64,000 nt of DNA from Ptiloglossa arizonensis (Eukaryota; Arthropoda; Insecta; Hymenoptera; Colletidae). Positions 25,201-39,335 of this stretch are shown here, piece by piece. The stretch is from positions 4,588,001-4,652,000 of the forward strand of contig NW_027478385.1 in NCBI RefSeq assembly GCF_051014685.1, given 5' to 3'. Numbering within the stretch: position 1 is the stretch's first letter; every line of letters begins with the position of its first letter. The notes beneath the pieces are model-generated. The model did not search any database and had not been told where the DNA came from. It worked only from the letters and a program-made list of their open reading frames with translations. Made by a program: the position numbers and the translations under genes.

Positions 25201-28200
25201 ATCTGAAAGCAGAAACTCGCCCGATTACAACGGTATGAACATTTTTGCCCTAAGCCATTCTAGTTATTCGTTTCTAGCATCAGAATTGCGAAAATTTTGA
25301 TGGTTTCTCAACCATTCCTTAACTTCAAACTCCCATATCTCGCGAACGGATTGACGAACTCGAGAAATTCCTGTTGCATCTGAAAGTCGAAACTCGCCCG
25401 ATTACAATGGTGTGTGTATCTTTCCCCTAGGCCATTCCAGTTATTCGTTTCTAGCATCAGAATTGCGGAAATTTTGATGGTTTCTCAACCATTCCTTAAC
25501 TTCAAACTCCCGCATCTCGCAAACGGATTGACGAACTCGAGAAATTCCTGTTACATCTGAAAGTAGAATCTCGCCCGATTACAACGGTATGTGTATCTTT
25601 CCCCTAGGCCATTCCAGTTATTCGTTTCTAGCATCAGAAATGCGAAAATTTTGATGGTTTCTCAACCATTCCTTAACTTCAAACTCCCGCATCTCGCAAA
25701 CGGATTGACGAACTCGAGAAATTCCTGTTCCATCTGAAAGTAGAATCTCGCCCGATTACAACGGTATGTGTATCTTTCCCCTAGGCCATTCCAGTTATTC
25801 GTTTCTAGCATCAGAATTGCGAAAATTTTGATGGTTTCTCAACCATTCCTTAACTTCAAACTCCCATATCTCGCGAACGGATTGACCAACTCGAGAAATT
25901 CCTGTTGCATCTGAAAGCAGAAACTCGCCCGATTACAACGGTATGAACATTTTTGCCCTAAGCCATTCTAGTTATTCGTTTCTAGCATCAGAATTGCGAA
26001 AATTTTGATGGTTTCTCAACCATTCCTTAACTTCAAACTCCCATATCTCGCGAACGGATTGACGAACTCGAGAAATTCCTGTTGCATTTGAAAATAGAAA
26101 CTCGCCCGATTACAACGGTATGTGTATTTTTCCCCTAGGCCATTGTAGTTATTGGTTTCGAGTATCAGAATTGCGAAAACTTTGATGGTTTCTCAACCAT
26201 TCCTTAACTTCAAACTCCCATATCTCGCGAACGGATTGACGAACTCGAGAAATTCCTGTTGCATCTGAAAGTAGAAACTCGCCCGATTACAATGGTGTGT
26301 GTATCTTTCCCCTAGGCCATTCCAGTTATTCGTTTCTAGCATCAGAATAGCGAAAATTTTGATGGTTTCTCAACCATTCCTTAACTTCAAACTCCCGCAT
26401 CTCGCAAACGGATTGACGAACTCGAGAAATTCCTGTTGCATTTGAAAGTAGAAACTCGCCCGATTACAACGGCATGTGTATCTTTCCCCTAGGCCATTCC
26501 AGTTATTCGTTTCTAGCGTCAGAATTGCGAAAATTTTGATGGTTTCTCAACCATTCCTTAACTTCAAACTCCCATATCTCGCGAACGGATTGACGAACTC
26601 GAGAAATTCCTGTTGCATCTGAAAGTAGAAACTCGCCCGATTACAACGGTATGTGTACTCTTCCCCTAGGCCATTCCAGTTATTGGTTTCGGGTATAGGA
26701 CTTGCGACAATTGCGATGGTTTCTCAACCATTCCTTAACTTCAAACCCCCATATCTCGCGAACGGATTGACGAACTCGAGAAATTCCTGTTGCATCTGAA
26801 AGCAGAAACTCGCCCGATTACAAGGTGTGTGTATCTTTCCCCTAGGCCATTCCAGTTATTCGTTTCTAGCATCTGAATTGCGAAAATTTTGATGGTTCCT
26901 CAACCATTCCTTAACTTCAAACTCCCATATCTCGCGAACGGATTGACGAACTCGAGAAATTCCTGTTGCATTTGAAAATAGAAACTCGCCCGATTACAAC
27001 GGTATGTGTATTTTTCCCCTAGGCTATTTTAGTTATTGGTTTCGAGTATCAGAATTGCGAAAACTTTGATGGTTTCTCAACCATTCCTTACCTTCAAACT
27101 CCCGTATCTCGCGAACGGATTGACGAACTCGAGAAATTCCAATTGCATCTGAAAGTAGGAACTCGCCCGATTTTCAGCGGTATGTGTATCTTTCCCCTAG
27201 GTCATTCCAGTTATTCGTTTCTAGCATCAGAATAGCGAAAATTATGATGGTTTCTCAACCATTCCTTAACATCAAACTCCCGCATCTCGCAAACGGATTG
27301 ACGAACTCGAGAAATTCCTGTTGCATTTGAAAGTAGAAACTCGCCCGATTACAACGGCATGTGTATCTTTCCCCTAGGCCATTCCAGTTATTCGTTTCTA
27401 GCGTCATAATTGCGAAAATTTTGATGGTTTCTCAACCATTCCTTAACTTCAAACTCCCGCATCTCGCAAACGGATTGACGAACTCGAGAAATTCCTGTTG
27501 CATTTGAAAGTAGAAACTCGCCCGATTACAACAGCATGTGTATCTTTCCCCTAGGCCATTCCAGTTATTCGTTTCTAGCGTCAGAATTGCGAAAATTTTG
27601 ATGGTTTCTCAACCATTCCTTAACTTCAAACTCCCATATCTCGCGAACGGATTGACGAACTTGAGAAATTCCAGTTGCGTCTGAAAGTAGAAACTCGCCC
27701 GATTACAACGGTGTGCGTACTCTTCCCCTAGGCCATTCCAGTTATTGGTTTCGGGTATAGGACTTGCGACAATTGTGATGGTTTCTCAACCATTTCTTAA
27801 CTTCAAACCCCCATATCTCGCGAACGGATTGACGAACTCGAGAAATTCCTGTTGCATCTGAAAGCAGAAACTCGCCCGATTACAATGGTGTGTGTATCTT
27901 TCCCCTAGGCCATTCCAGTTATTCGTTTCTAGCATCTGAATTGCGAAAATTTTGATGGTTCCTCAACCATTCCTTAACTTCAAACTCCCGTATCTCGCAA
28001 ACGGATTGACGAACTCGAGAAATTCCAATTGCATCTGAAAGTAGGAACTCGCCCGATTTTCAGCGGTATGTGTATTTTTCCCCTAGGCCATTCCAGTTAT
28101 TCGTTTCTAGCATCTGAATTGAGATAATTTTGATGGTTCCTCAACCATTCCTTAACTTCAAACTCCCATATCTCACGAACGGATTGACGAACTCGAGAAA

Positions 28201-31200
28201 TTCCTGTTGCATCTGAAAGTCGAAACTCGCCCGATTACAATGGTGTGTGTATCTTTCCCCTAGGCCATTCCAGTTATTCGTTTCTAGCATCAGAATTGCG
28301 GAAATTTTGATGGTTTCTCAACCATTCCTTAACTTCAAACTCCCGCATCTCGCAAACGGATTGACGAACTCGAGAAATTCCTGTTACATCTGAAAGTAGA
28401 ATCTCGCCCGATTACAACGGTATGTGTATCTTTCCCCTAGGCCATTCCAGTTATTCGTTTCTAGCATCAGAATTGCGAAAATTTTGATGGTTTCTCCACC
28501 ATTCCTTAACTTCAAACTCCCATATCTCGCGTACGGATTGACGAACTCGAGAAATTCCTGTTGCATCTGAAAGTCGAATCTCGCCCGATAACAATGGTGT
28601 GTGTATCTTTCCCCTAGGCCATTCCAGTTATTCGTTTCTAGCATCAGAATAGCGAAAATTTTGATGGTTTCTCAACCATTCCTTAACATCAAACTCCCGC
28701 ATCTCGCAAACGGATTGACGAACTCGTGAAATTCCTGTTTCATTTGAAAGTAGAAACTCGCCCGATTACAACGGCATGTGTATCTTTCCCCTAGGCCATT
28801 CCAGTTATTCGTTTCTAGCGTCAGAATTGCGAAAATTTTGATGGTTTCTCAACCATTCCTTAACTTCAAACTCCCGTATCTCGCGAACGGGTTGACGAAC
28901 TCGAGAAATTCCTGTTGCATCTGAAAACAGAAACTCGCCCGATAACAACGGTATGAACATTTTTGCCCTAAGCCATTCTAGTTATTCGTTTCTAGCATCA
29001 GAATTGCGAAAATTTTGATGGTTTCTCAACCATTCCTTACCTTCAAACTCCCGTATCTCGCGAACGGATTGACGAACTCGAGAAATTCCTGTTGCATTTG
29101 AAAATAGAAACTCGCCCGATTACAACGGTATGTGTATTTTTCCCCTAGGCTATTGTAGTTATTGGTTTCGAGTATCAGAATTGCGAAAACTTTGATGGTT
29201 TCTCAACCATTCCTTAACTTCAAACTCCCATATCTCGCGAACGGATTGACGAACTCGAGAAATTCCTGTTGCATCTGAAAGTCGAAACTAGCCCGATTAC
29301 AATGGTGTGTGTATCTTTCCCCTAGGCCATTCCAGTTATTCGTTTCTAGCATCAGAATAGCGAAAATTTTGATGGTTTCTCAACCGTTCCTTAACTTCAA
29401 ACTCCCGCATCTCGCAAACGGATTGACGAACTCGAGAATTTCCTTTTGCATTTGAAAGTAGAAACTCGCCCGATTACAACGGCATGTGTATCTTTCCCCT
29501 AGGCCATTCCAGTTATTCGTTTCTAGCGTCAGAATTGCGAAAATTTTGATGGTTTCTCAACCATTCCTTAACTTCAAACTCTCATATCTCGCGAACGGAT
29601 TGACGAACTCGAGAAATTCCTGTTGCGACTGAAAGTGGAAACTCGCCCGATTACAAAGGTATGTGTACTTTTCCCCTAGGCAATACCAGTTATTGGATTT
29701 GAGTATCAGACCAGCGAAAATTTTGATGATTTCTCAACCATTCCTTAACTTCAAACTCTCATATCTCGCGAACGGGTTGACGAACTCGAGAAATTCCTGT
29801 TGCGACTGAAAGTAGAAGCTCGCCCGATTACAGTGGTGTGTGTACTTTTCCCCTAGGCCATTCCAGTTATTCGTTTCTAGCATCAGAATTGCGAAAATTT
29901 TGTGGTTTCTCAACCATTCGTTAACTTCAAACTCCCATATCTCGCGAACGGATTGACGAACTCGAGAAATTCCTGTTGCGACTGAAAGTGGAAACTCGCC
30001 CGATTACAAAGGTATGTGTACTTTTCCCCTAGGCAATACCAGTTATTGGATTTGAGTATCAGACCAGCGAAAATTTTGATGATTTCTCAACCATTCCTTA
30101 ACTTCAAACTCTCATATCTCGCGAACGGGTTGACGAACTCGAGAAATTCCTGTTGCGACTGAAAGTAGAAGCTCGCCCGATAACAGTGGTGTGTGTACTT
30201 TTCCCCTAGGCCATTCCAGTTATTCGTTTCTAGCATCAGAATTGCGAAAATTTTGTGGTTTCTCAACCATTCGTTAACTTCAAACTCCCATATCTCGCGA
30301 ACGGATTGACGAACTCGAGAAATTCCTGTTGCGACTGAAAGTGGAAACTCGCCCGATTACAAAGGTATGTGTACTTTTCCCCTAGGCAATACCAGTTATT
30401 GGATTTGAGTATCAGACCAGCGAAAATTTTGATGATTTCTCAACCATTCCTTAACTTCAAACTCCCATATCTCGCGTACGGATTGACGAACTCGAGAAAT
30501 TCCTGTTGCATCTGAAAGTCGAATCTCGCCCGATTACAATGGTGTGTGTATCTTTCCCCTAGGCCATTCCAGTTATTCGTTTCTAGCATCAGAATAGCGA
30601 AAATTTTGATGGTTTCTCAACCGTTCCTTAACTTCAAACTCCCGCATCTCGCAAACGGATTGACGAACTCGAGAATTTCCTTTTGCATTTGAAAGTAGAA
30701 ACTCGCCCGATTACAACGGCATGAGTATCTTTCCCCTAGGCCATTCCAGTTATTCGTTTCTAGCGTCAGAATTGCGAAAATTTTGATGGTTTCTCAACCA
30801 TTCCTTAACTTCAAACTCTCATATCTCGCGAACGGATTGACGAACTCGAGAAATTCCTGTTGCGACTGAAAGTGGAAACTCGCCCGATTACAAAGGTATG
30901 TGTACTTTTCCCCTAGGCAATACCAGTTATTGGATTTGAGTATCAGACCAGCGAAAATTTTGATGATTTCTCAACCATTCCTTAACTTCAAACTCTCATA
31001 TCTCGCGAACGGGTTGACGAACTCGAGAAATTCCTGTTGCGACTGAAAGTAGAAGCTCGCCCGATTACAGTGGTGTGTGTACTTTTCCCCTAGGCCATTC
31101 CAGTTATTCGTTTCTAGCATCAGAATTGCGAAAATTTTGTGGTTTCTCAACCATTCGTTAACTTCAAACTCCCATATCTCGCGAACGGATTGACGAACTC

Positions 31201-33606
31201 GAGAAATTCCTGTTGCGACTGAAAGTGGAAACTCGCCCGATTACAAAGGTATGTGTACTTTTCCCCTAGGCAATACCAGTTATTGGATTTGAGTATCAGA
31301 CCAGCGAAAATTTTGATGATTTCTCAACCATTCCTTAACTTCAAACTCTCATATCTCGCGAACGGGTTGACGAACTCGAGAAATTCCTGTTGCGACTGAA
31401 AGTAGAAGCTCGCCCGATAACAGTGGTGTGTGTACTTTTCCCCTAGGCCATTCCAGTTATTCGTTTCTAGCATCAGAATTGCGAAAATTTTGTGGTTTCT
31501 CAACCATTCGTTAACTTCAAACTCCCATATCTCGCGAACGGATTGACGAACTCGAGAAATTCCTGTTGCGACTGAAAGTGGAAACTCGCCCGATTACAAA
31601 GGTATGTGTACTTTTCCCCTAGGCAATACCAGTTATTGGATTTGAGTATCAGACCAGCGAAAATTTTGATGATTTCTCAACCATTCCTTAACTTCAAACT
31701 CCCATATCTCGCGTACGGATTGACGAACTCGAGAAATTCCTGTTGCATCTGAAAGTCGAATCTCGCCCGATTACAATGGTGTGTGTATCTTTCCCCTAGG
31801 CCATTCCAGTTATTCGTTTCTAGCATCAGAATAGCGAAAATTTTGATGGTTTCTCAACCATTCCTTAACATCAAACTCCCGCATCTCGCAAACGGATTGA
31901 CGAACTCGTGAAATTCCTGTTTCATTTGAAAGTAGAAACTCGCCCGATTACAACGGCATGTGTATCTTTCCCCTAGGCCATTCCAGTTATTCGTTTCTAG
32001 CGTCAGAATTGCGAAAATTTTGATGGTTTCTCAACCATTCCTTAACTTCAAACTCCCGTATCTCGCGAACGGGTTGACGAACTCGAGAAATTCCTGTTGC
32101 ATTTGAAAATAGAAACTCGCCCGATTACAACGGTATGTGTATTTTTCCCCTAGGCTATTGTAGTTATTGGTTTCGAGTATCAGAATTGCGAAAACTTTGA
32201 TGGTTTCTCAACCATTCCTTAACTTCAAACTCCCATATCTCGCGAACGGATTGACGAACTCGAGAAATTCCTGTTGCATCTGAAAGTCGAAACTAGCCCG
32301 ATTACAATGGTGTGTGTATCTTTCCCCTAGGCCATTCCAGTTATTCGTTTCTAGCATCAGAATAGCGAAAATTTTGATGGTTTCTCAACCGTTCCTTAAC
32401 TTCAAACTCCCGCATCTCGCAAACGGATTGACGAACTCGAGAATTTCCTTTTGCATTTGAAAGTAGAAACTCGCCCGATTACAACGGCATGTGTATCTTT
32501 CCCCTAGGCCATTCCAGTTATTCGTTTCTAGCGTCAGAATTGCGAAAATTTTGATGGTTTCTCAACCATTCCTTAACTTCAAACTCTCATATCTCGCGAA
32601 CGGATTGACGAACTCGAGATATTCCTGTTGCGACTGAAAGTGGAAACTCGCCCGATTACAAAGGTATGTGTACTTTTCCCCTAGGCAATACCAGTTATTG
32701 GATTTGAGTATCAGACCAGCGAAAATTTTGATGATTTCTCAACCATTCCTTAACTTCAAACTCTCATATCTCGCGAACGGGTTGACGAACTCGAGAAATT
32801 CCTGTTGCGACTGAAAGTAGAAGCTCGCCCGATTACAGTGGTGTGTGTACTTTTCCCCTAGGCCATTCCAGTTATTCGTTTCTAGCATCAGAATTGCGAA
32901 AATTTTGTGGTTTCTCAACCATTCGTTAACTTCAAACTCCCATATCTCGCGAACGGATTGACGAACTCGAGAAATTCCTGTTGCGACTGAAAGTGGAAAC
33001 TCGCCCGATTACAAAGGTATGTGTACTTTTCCCCTAGGCAATACCAGTTATTGGATTTGAGTATCAGACCAGCGAAAATTTTGATGATTTCTCAACCATT
33101 CCTTAACTTCAAACTCTCATATCTCGCGAACGGGTTGACGAACTCGAGAAATTCCTGTTGCGACTGAAAGTAGAAGCTCGCCCGATAACAGTGGTGTGTG
33201 TACTTTTCCCCTAGGCCATTCCAGTTATTCGTTTCTAGCATCAGAATTGCGAAAATTTTGTGGTTTCTCAACCATTCGTTAACTTCAAACTCCCATATCT
33301 CGCGAACGGATTGACGAACTCGAGAAATTCCTGTTGCGACTGAAAGTGGAAACTCGCCCGATTACAAAGGTATGTGTACTTTTCCCCTAGGCAATACCAG
33401 TTATTGGATTTGAGTATCAGACCAGCGAAAATTTTGATGATTTCTCAACCATTCCTTAACTTCAAACTCCCATATCTCGCGAACGGATTGACGAACTCGA
33501 GAAATTCCGGTTGCATCTGAAAGCAGAAACTCGCCCGATTACAAAGGTGTGTGCATTTTTCCCCTAGGCCATTCCAGTTATTCGTTTCTAGCATCAGAAT
33601 TGCGAA
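22288..33606 (+). repeat. Array block A2, copy of A1
   Basis: The same monomer order as A1. The offset is 21,393 up to the 12/13-mer, 19,272 after it (A2 has one unit where A1 has two), and 20,509 after about 30,860 (A2 has seven additional monomers). Markers: the gttttaaaacc monomer pair at 24,777-25,103 against 3,384-3,710; the pair at 28,384-28,644 against 9,112-9,372; the pair at 33,445-33,705 against 12,936-13,196. Apart from these whole-monomer steps the copies are almost identical by eye; one noticed change is aaaggtgtgtgc (33,545) for aaaggtatgtgc. Confidence 0.9.
29623..30859 (+). repeat. Extra 7-mer unit in A2 (1,237 bp)
   Basis: The marker ttgcgactga of the 10-mer unit occurs at 29,623, 30,860 and 32,628. 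The last interval is the full 1,768-bp 10-mer also present in A1; the first is only 1,237 bp, seven monomers. The 7-mer has the three dimer turns, then the gcgtacgg monomer, then goes directly to the ccgttccttaac and gagaatttccttttgc monomer, skipping three copies present in the 10-mer. It also carries a private catgagtatc near 30,721. A1 lacks this unit. Confidence 0.85.
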
Positions 33607-34082
33607 AATTTTGTGGTTTCTCAACCATTCGTTAACTTCAAACTCCCATATCTCGCGAACGGATTGACGAACTCGAGAAATTCCTGTTGCGACTGAAAGT
33701 GGCAACTCGCCCGATTACAAAGGTATGTGTACTTTTCCCCTAGGCAATACCAGTTATTGGATTTGAGTATCAGACCAGCGAAAATTTTGATGATTTCTCA
33801 ACCATTCCTTAACTTCAAACTCTCATATCTCGCGAACGGGTTGACGAACTCGAGAAATTCCTGTTGCGACTGAAAGTAGAAGCTCGCCCGATAACAGTGG
33901 TGTGTGTACTTTTCCCCTAGGCCATTCCAGTTATTCGTTTCTAGCATCAGAATTGCGAAAATTTTGTGGTTTCTCAACCATTCGTTAACTTCAAACTCCC
34001 ATATCTCGCGAACGGATTGACGAACTCGAGAAATTCCGGTTGCATCTGAAAGCAGAAACTCGCCCGATTACAAAGGTATGTG

Positions 34083-34740
34083 CATTTTTGCCCTAGGCCA
34101 TAGTAGTTACTGGTTTCGAGTATCAGACTTGCGAAAATTTTGTGGTTTCTCAACCATTCGTTAACTTCAAACTCCCGTATCTCGCGAACCGATTGACGAA
34201 CTCGAGAAATTCCTGTTGCAACTGAAAGTGGAAACTCGCCCGATTACAAAGGTATGTGTACTTTTCCCCTAGGCAATTCCAGTTATTGGTTTCGAGTATC
34301 AGACCACCGAAAATTTTGATGATTTCTCAACCATTCCTTAACTTCAAACTCCCATATCTCGCGAACGGATTGACGAACTCAAGAAATTCCTGATGCATCT
34401 GAAAGCAGAAACTCGCCCGATTACAACGGCATGTGCATTTTTGCCCTAGGCCATAGTAGTTACTGGTTTCGAGTATCAGACTTGCGAAAATTTTGATGGT
34501 TTCTCAAGCATTCCTTAACTTCACACTCCCATATCTCGCGAACGGATTGACGAACTCGAGAAATTCCTGTTGCATCTGAAAGTAGAAACTCGCCCGATTA
34601 CAATGGTGTGTGTGCTTTTCCCCTAGGCCATTCCAGTTATTGGTTTCGAGTATCAGAACAGCGAAAATTTTGATGGTTTTAAAACCATTTCGTAACTTCA
34701 AACTCCCATATCTCGCGAACGGAATGACGAACTCGAGAAA
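34083..34740 (+). repeat. Three-monomer insertion in B3, A-like
   Basis: Between markers shared with B1 (up to about 34,080 and again from about 34,720), B3 has 530 bp more than B1. The extra monomers resemble those at 3,330-3,660 in A1: ggccatagtagttactgg, cccgtatctcgcg, and the distinctive gttttaaaaccatttcg near 34,680. They carry private changes such as cgcgaaccgatt (34,195) and tgatgcatctg (34,390). They look like a block moved in from A-type sequence by unequal exchange. Confidence 0.8.
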
Positions 34741-36859
34741 TTCCTGTTGCATCTGAAAGTAGAAGCTCGCCCGATTACAACGGTGTGTGTACTTTTCCCT
34801 AGGCCATTCCAGTTATTGGTTTCGAGTATCAGACTTGCGAAAATTTTGATGGTTTCTCAACCACTCCTTAACTTCAAACTCCCATATCTCACGAACGGAT
34901 TGACGAACTCGAGAAATTCCTGTTGCATCTGAAAGCAGAAACTCGCCCGATTACAACGGCATGTGCATTTTTGCCCTAGGCCATAGTAGTTATTGGTTTC
35001 GAGTATCAGACTTGCGAAAATTTTGATGGTTTCTCAACCATTTCTTAACTTCAAACTCCAAAATCTCGCGAACGGATTGACGAACTCGAGAAATTCCTGT
35101 TGAATCTGAAAGCAGATACTCTCCCGATTACGACGGTATGTGTATTTTTCACCTAGGCCATTGTAGTTATTGGTTTCGAGTATCAGACTTTCGAAAATTT
35201 TGATGGTTTCTCAACCATTCCTTAACTTCAAACTCCCATATCTCGCGGACGGATTGACGAACTCGAGAAATTCCTGTTGCATATGAAAGCAGATACTCGC
35301 CCGATTACAATCATGTGTGTGCTTTTCCCGTAAGCCATTCCAGTTATTGGTTTCGAGTATCAGACCAGCGAAAATTTTGATGGTTTGTCAACCATTTCTT
35401 AACTTCAAACTCCCATATCTCGCGAACGGAATGACGAACTCGAGAAATTCCTGTTGCATCTGAAAGTAGAATCTCGCCCGATTACAATGGTGTGTGTACT
35501 TTTCCCCTAGGCCATTCCAGTTATTCGTTTCTAGCATCAGAATTGCGAAAATTTTGATGGTTTGTCAACCATTTCTTAACTTCAAACTCCCATATCTCGC
35601 GAACGGAATGACGAACTCGAGAAATTCTTGTTGCATCTGAAAGTAGAAGCTCGCCCGAGTACAATGGTGTGTGTACTTTTCCCCTAGGCCATTCCACTTA
35701 TTCGTTTCTAGCATCAGAATTGCGAAAATTTTGTGGTTTCTCAACCATTCGTTAACTTCAAACTCCCATATCTCGCGAATGGATTGACGAACTCGAGAAA
35801 TTCCTGTTGCGTCTGAAAGTGGAAACTCGCCCGATAACAATGGTGTGTGTGCTTTTCCCCTAGGCCTTTCCAGTTATTGGTTTCGAGTATCAGACCAGCG
35901 AAAATTTTGATGGTTTGTCAACCATTTCTTAACTTCAAACTCCCACATCTCGCGAACGGAATGAAGAACTCGAGAAATTCCTGTTGCATCTGAAAGTAGA
36001 AGCTCGCCCGATTACAATGGTGTGTGTACTTTTCCCCTAGGCCATTCCAGTTATCCGTTTCTTGCATCAGAGTTGCGAAAATTTTGTGGTTTCTCAACCA
36101 TTCGTTCACTTCAAACTCCCATATCTCGCGAACGGATTGACGAACTCGAGAAATTCCTGTTGCGGCTGAAGGTGGAAACTCGCCCGATTACAAAGGTATG
36201 TGTATTTTTCCCCTAGGCCATTGTAGTTCTTGGTTTCGAGTATCAGACTTGCGCAAATTTTGATGGCTTCTCAACCATTCCTTAACTTCAAACTCCCATA
36301 TCTCGCGAACGGAATGACGAACTCGGGAAATTCCTGTTGCGTCTGAAAGTAGAAACTCGCCCGATTACAATGGTGTGTGCACTTTTCCCCTAGGCCATTC
36401 CAGTTATTGGTTTCGAGTATCAGACTTAGAAAAATTTTGATGATTTCTCAACCATTCCTTAACTTCAAACTCCCATATCTCGCGAACGGATTGACGATCT
36501 CGAGAAATTCCTGTTCCATCTGAAAGTAGAGACACGCCTGATTACAATGGTTTGTGTACTTTTCCCCTAGACCCTTCCAGTTATTGGTTTCGAGTATCAG
36601 ACCAGTGAAAATTTTGATGGTTTCTCAACCATTCCTTAACTTCAAACACCCACATCTCGCGAACGGATTGACGAACTCGAGAATTTCCTATTGCATCTGA
36701 AATCAGAAACTCGCCCGATAACAAAGATGTCTGTACTTTTCCCCTAGGCAATTCCAGTCATTCGTTTCTAGCATCAGTCTTGCGAAAATTTTGATGGTTT
36801 CTTAACCATTCCTTAACTTCAAACTCCCATATCTCGCGAACGGATTGACGAATTCGAGA

Positions 36860-38097
36860 AATTTCGGTTGCATCTGAAAAGAGAAACTCTCCCGATTACA
36901 ACGGTAAGTGTATTTTTCCCCTAGGCCATTGTAGTTATTGGTTTCGAGTATCAGAATTGCGAAAATTTTGATGGTTTCTCAACCATTCCTTAACTTCAAA
37001 CTCCCATATCTCGCGAACGGATTGACGAACACGAGATATTCCTGTTGCATCTGAAAGTAGAAACTCGCACGATTACAATGGTGTGTGTATTTTTGCCCTA
37101 GGCAATAGTAGTTATTGGTTTCGAGTATCAGATTTGCGAAAATTTTGATGGTTTCTCAACCATTCCTTAACTTCAAACTCCCATATCTCGCGAACGGATT
37201 GACGAACACGAGATATTCCTATTGCATCTGAATGTAGAAACTCGCACGATTACAATGGTGTGTGTATTTTTGCCCTAGGCAATAGTAGTTATTGGTTTCG
37301 AGTATCAGACTTGCGAAAATTTTAATGGTTTCTCAACCATTCCTTAACTTCAAACTCCCATATCTCGCGAACGGATTGACGAACACGAGATATTCCTGCT
37401 GCATCTGAAAGTAGAAACTCGCACGATTGCAATGGTGTGTGTATTTTTGCCCTAGGCAATAGTAGTTATTAGTTTCGAGTATCAGACTTGCGAAGAGTTT
37501 GATGGTTTCTCAACCATTCCTTAACTTCAAACTCCCATATCTCGCGAACGGATTGACGAACACGAGATATTCCTGTTGCATCTGAAACTAGAAACTCGCC
37601 CGATTACAATGGTGTGTGTACTTTTCCCCTAGGCCATTCCAGTTATTGGTTTCGAGTATCAGACTTGCGAAAATTTTGATGGTTTCTCAACCATTCCTTA
37701 ACTTCAAACTCCCATATCTCGCGAACTGATTGACGAACACGAGATATTCCTGTTGGATCTGAAAGCAGAAAGTCGTCCGATTACAACGGTATATGTATTT
37801 TTGCCCTAGGCAATAGGAGTTATTGGTTTCGGGTATCAGACTTGCGAAAATTTTGATGGTTTCTCAACCATTCCTTAACTTCAAACTCCCATATCTCGCG
37901 AACGGATTGGCGAACTCGTGATATTCCTGTTGCATCTGAAAGTAGAAACGCGCCCGAATACTATGGTGTGCGTACTTTTCCCTAGGCAATAGTAGTTATT
38001 GGTTTCGAGTAACAGACTAGCGAAAATTTTGATGGTTTCTCAACCATTCCTTAACTTCAAACTCCCACATCTCGCGAACGGATTGACGAACTCGAGA
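36860..38097 (+). repeat. 7-mer duplication in B3, first copy (1,238 bp)
   Basis: The marker acggtaagtg occurs at 36,901 and 38,139, 1,238 bp or seven monomers apart. At the junction near 38,098 the text passes from gaactcgagaaat (end of unit) into ttcggttgcatctg (start of unit). The unit contains the actcgcacgatt and gaacacgagatatt copies and the gaagagtttgatgg copy. B1 and B2 hold one unit here. Confidence 0.9.
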
Positions 38098-39335
38098 AAT
38101 TTCGGTTGCATCTGAAAAGAGAAACTCTCCCGATTACAACGGTAAGTGTATTTTTCCCCTAGGCCATTGTAGTTATTGGTTTCGAGTATCAGAATTGCGA
38201 AAATTTTGATGGTTTCTCAACCATTCCTTAACTTCAAACTCCCATATCTCGCGAACGGATTGACGAACACGAGATATTCCTGTTGCATCTGAAAGTAGAA
38301 ACTCGCACGATTACAATGGTGTGTGTATTTTTGCCCTAGGCAATAGTAGTTATTGGTTTCGAGTATCAGATTTGCGAAAATTTTGATGGTTTCTCAACCA
38401 TTCCTTAACTTCAAACTCCCATATCTCGCGAACGGATTGACGAACACGAGATATTCCTATTGCATCTGAATGTAGAAACTCGCACGATTACAATGGTGTG
38501 TGTATTTTTGCCCTAGGCAATAGTAGTTATTGGTTTCGAGTATCAGACTTGCGAAAATTTTAATGGTTTCTCAACCATTCCTTAACTTCAAACTCCCATA
38601 TCTCGCGAACGGATTGACGAACACGAGATATTCCTGCTGCATCTGAAAGTAGAAACTCGCACGATTGCAATGGTGTGTGTATTTTTGCCCTAGGCAATAG
38701 TAGTTATTAGTTTCGAGTATCAGACTTGCGAAGAGTTTGATGGTTTCTCAACCATTCCTTAACTTCAAACTCCCATATCTCGCGAACGGATTGACGAACA
38801 CGAGATATTCCTGTTGCATCTGAAACTAGAAACTCGCCCGATTACAATGGTGTGTGTACTTTTCCCCTAGGCCATTCCAGTTATTGGTTTCGAGTATCAG
38901 ACTTGCGAAAATTTTGATGGTTTCTCAACCATTCCTTAACTTCAAACTCCCATATCTCGCGAACTGATTGACGAACACGAGATATTCCTGTTGGATCTGA
39001 AAGCAGAAAGTCGTCCGATTACAACGGTATATGTATTTTTGCCCTAGGCAATAGGAGTTATTGGTTTCGGGTATCAGACTTGCGAAAATTTTGATGGTTT
39101 CTCAACCATTCCTTAACTTCAAACTCCCATATCTCGCGAACGGATTGGCGAACTCGTGATATTCCTGTTGCATCTGAAAGTAGAAACGCGCCCGAATACT
39201 ATGGTGTGCGTACTTTTCCCTAGGCAATAGTAGTTATTGGTTTCGAGTAACAGACTAGCGAAAATTTTGATGGTTTCTCAACCATTCCTTAACTTCAAAC
39301 TCCCACATCTCGCGAACGGATTGACGAACTCGAGA
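38098..39335 (+). repeat. 7-mer duplication in B3, second copy (1,238 bp)
   Basis: Tandem copy of the unit to its left, ending where the B-type order resumes with ttcctgttgcatctcaaag near 39,340. Both copies share gaactcgtgat (near 37,912 and 39,150), which B1 and B2 lack, so that base change arose before this duplication and after B3 separated from B1/B2. Confidence 0.9.
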
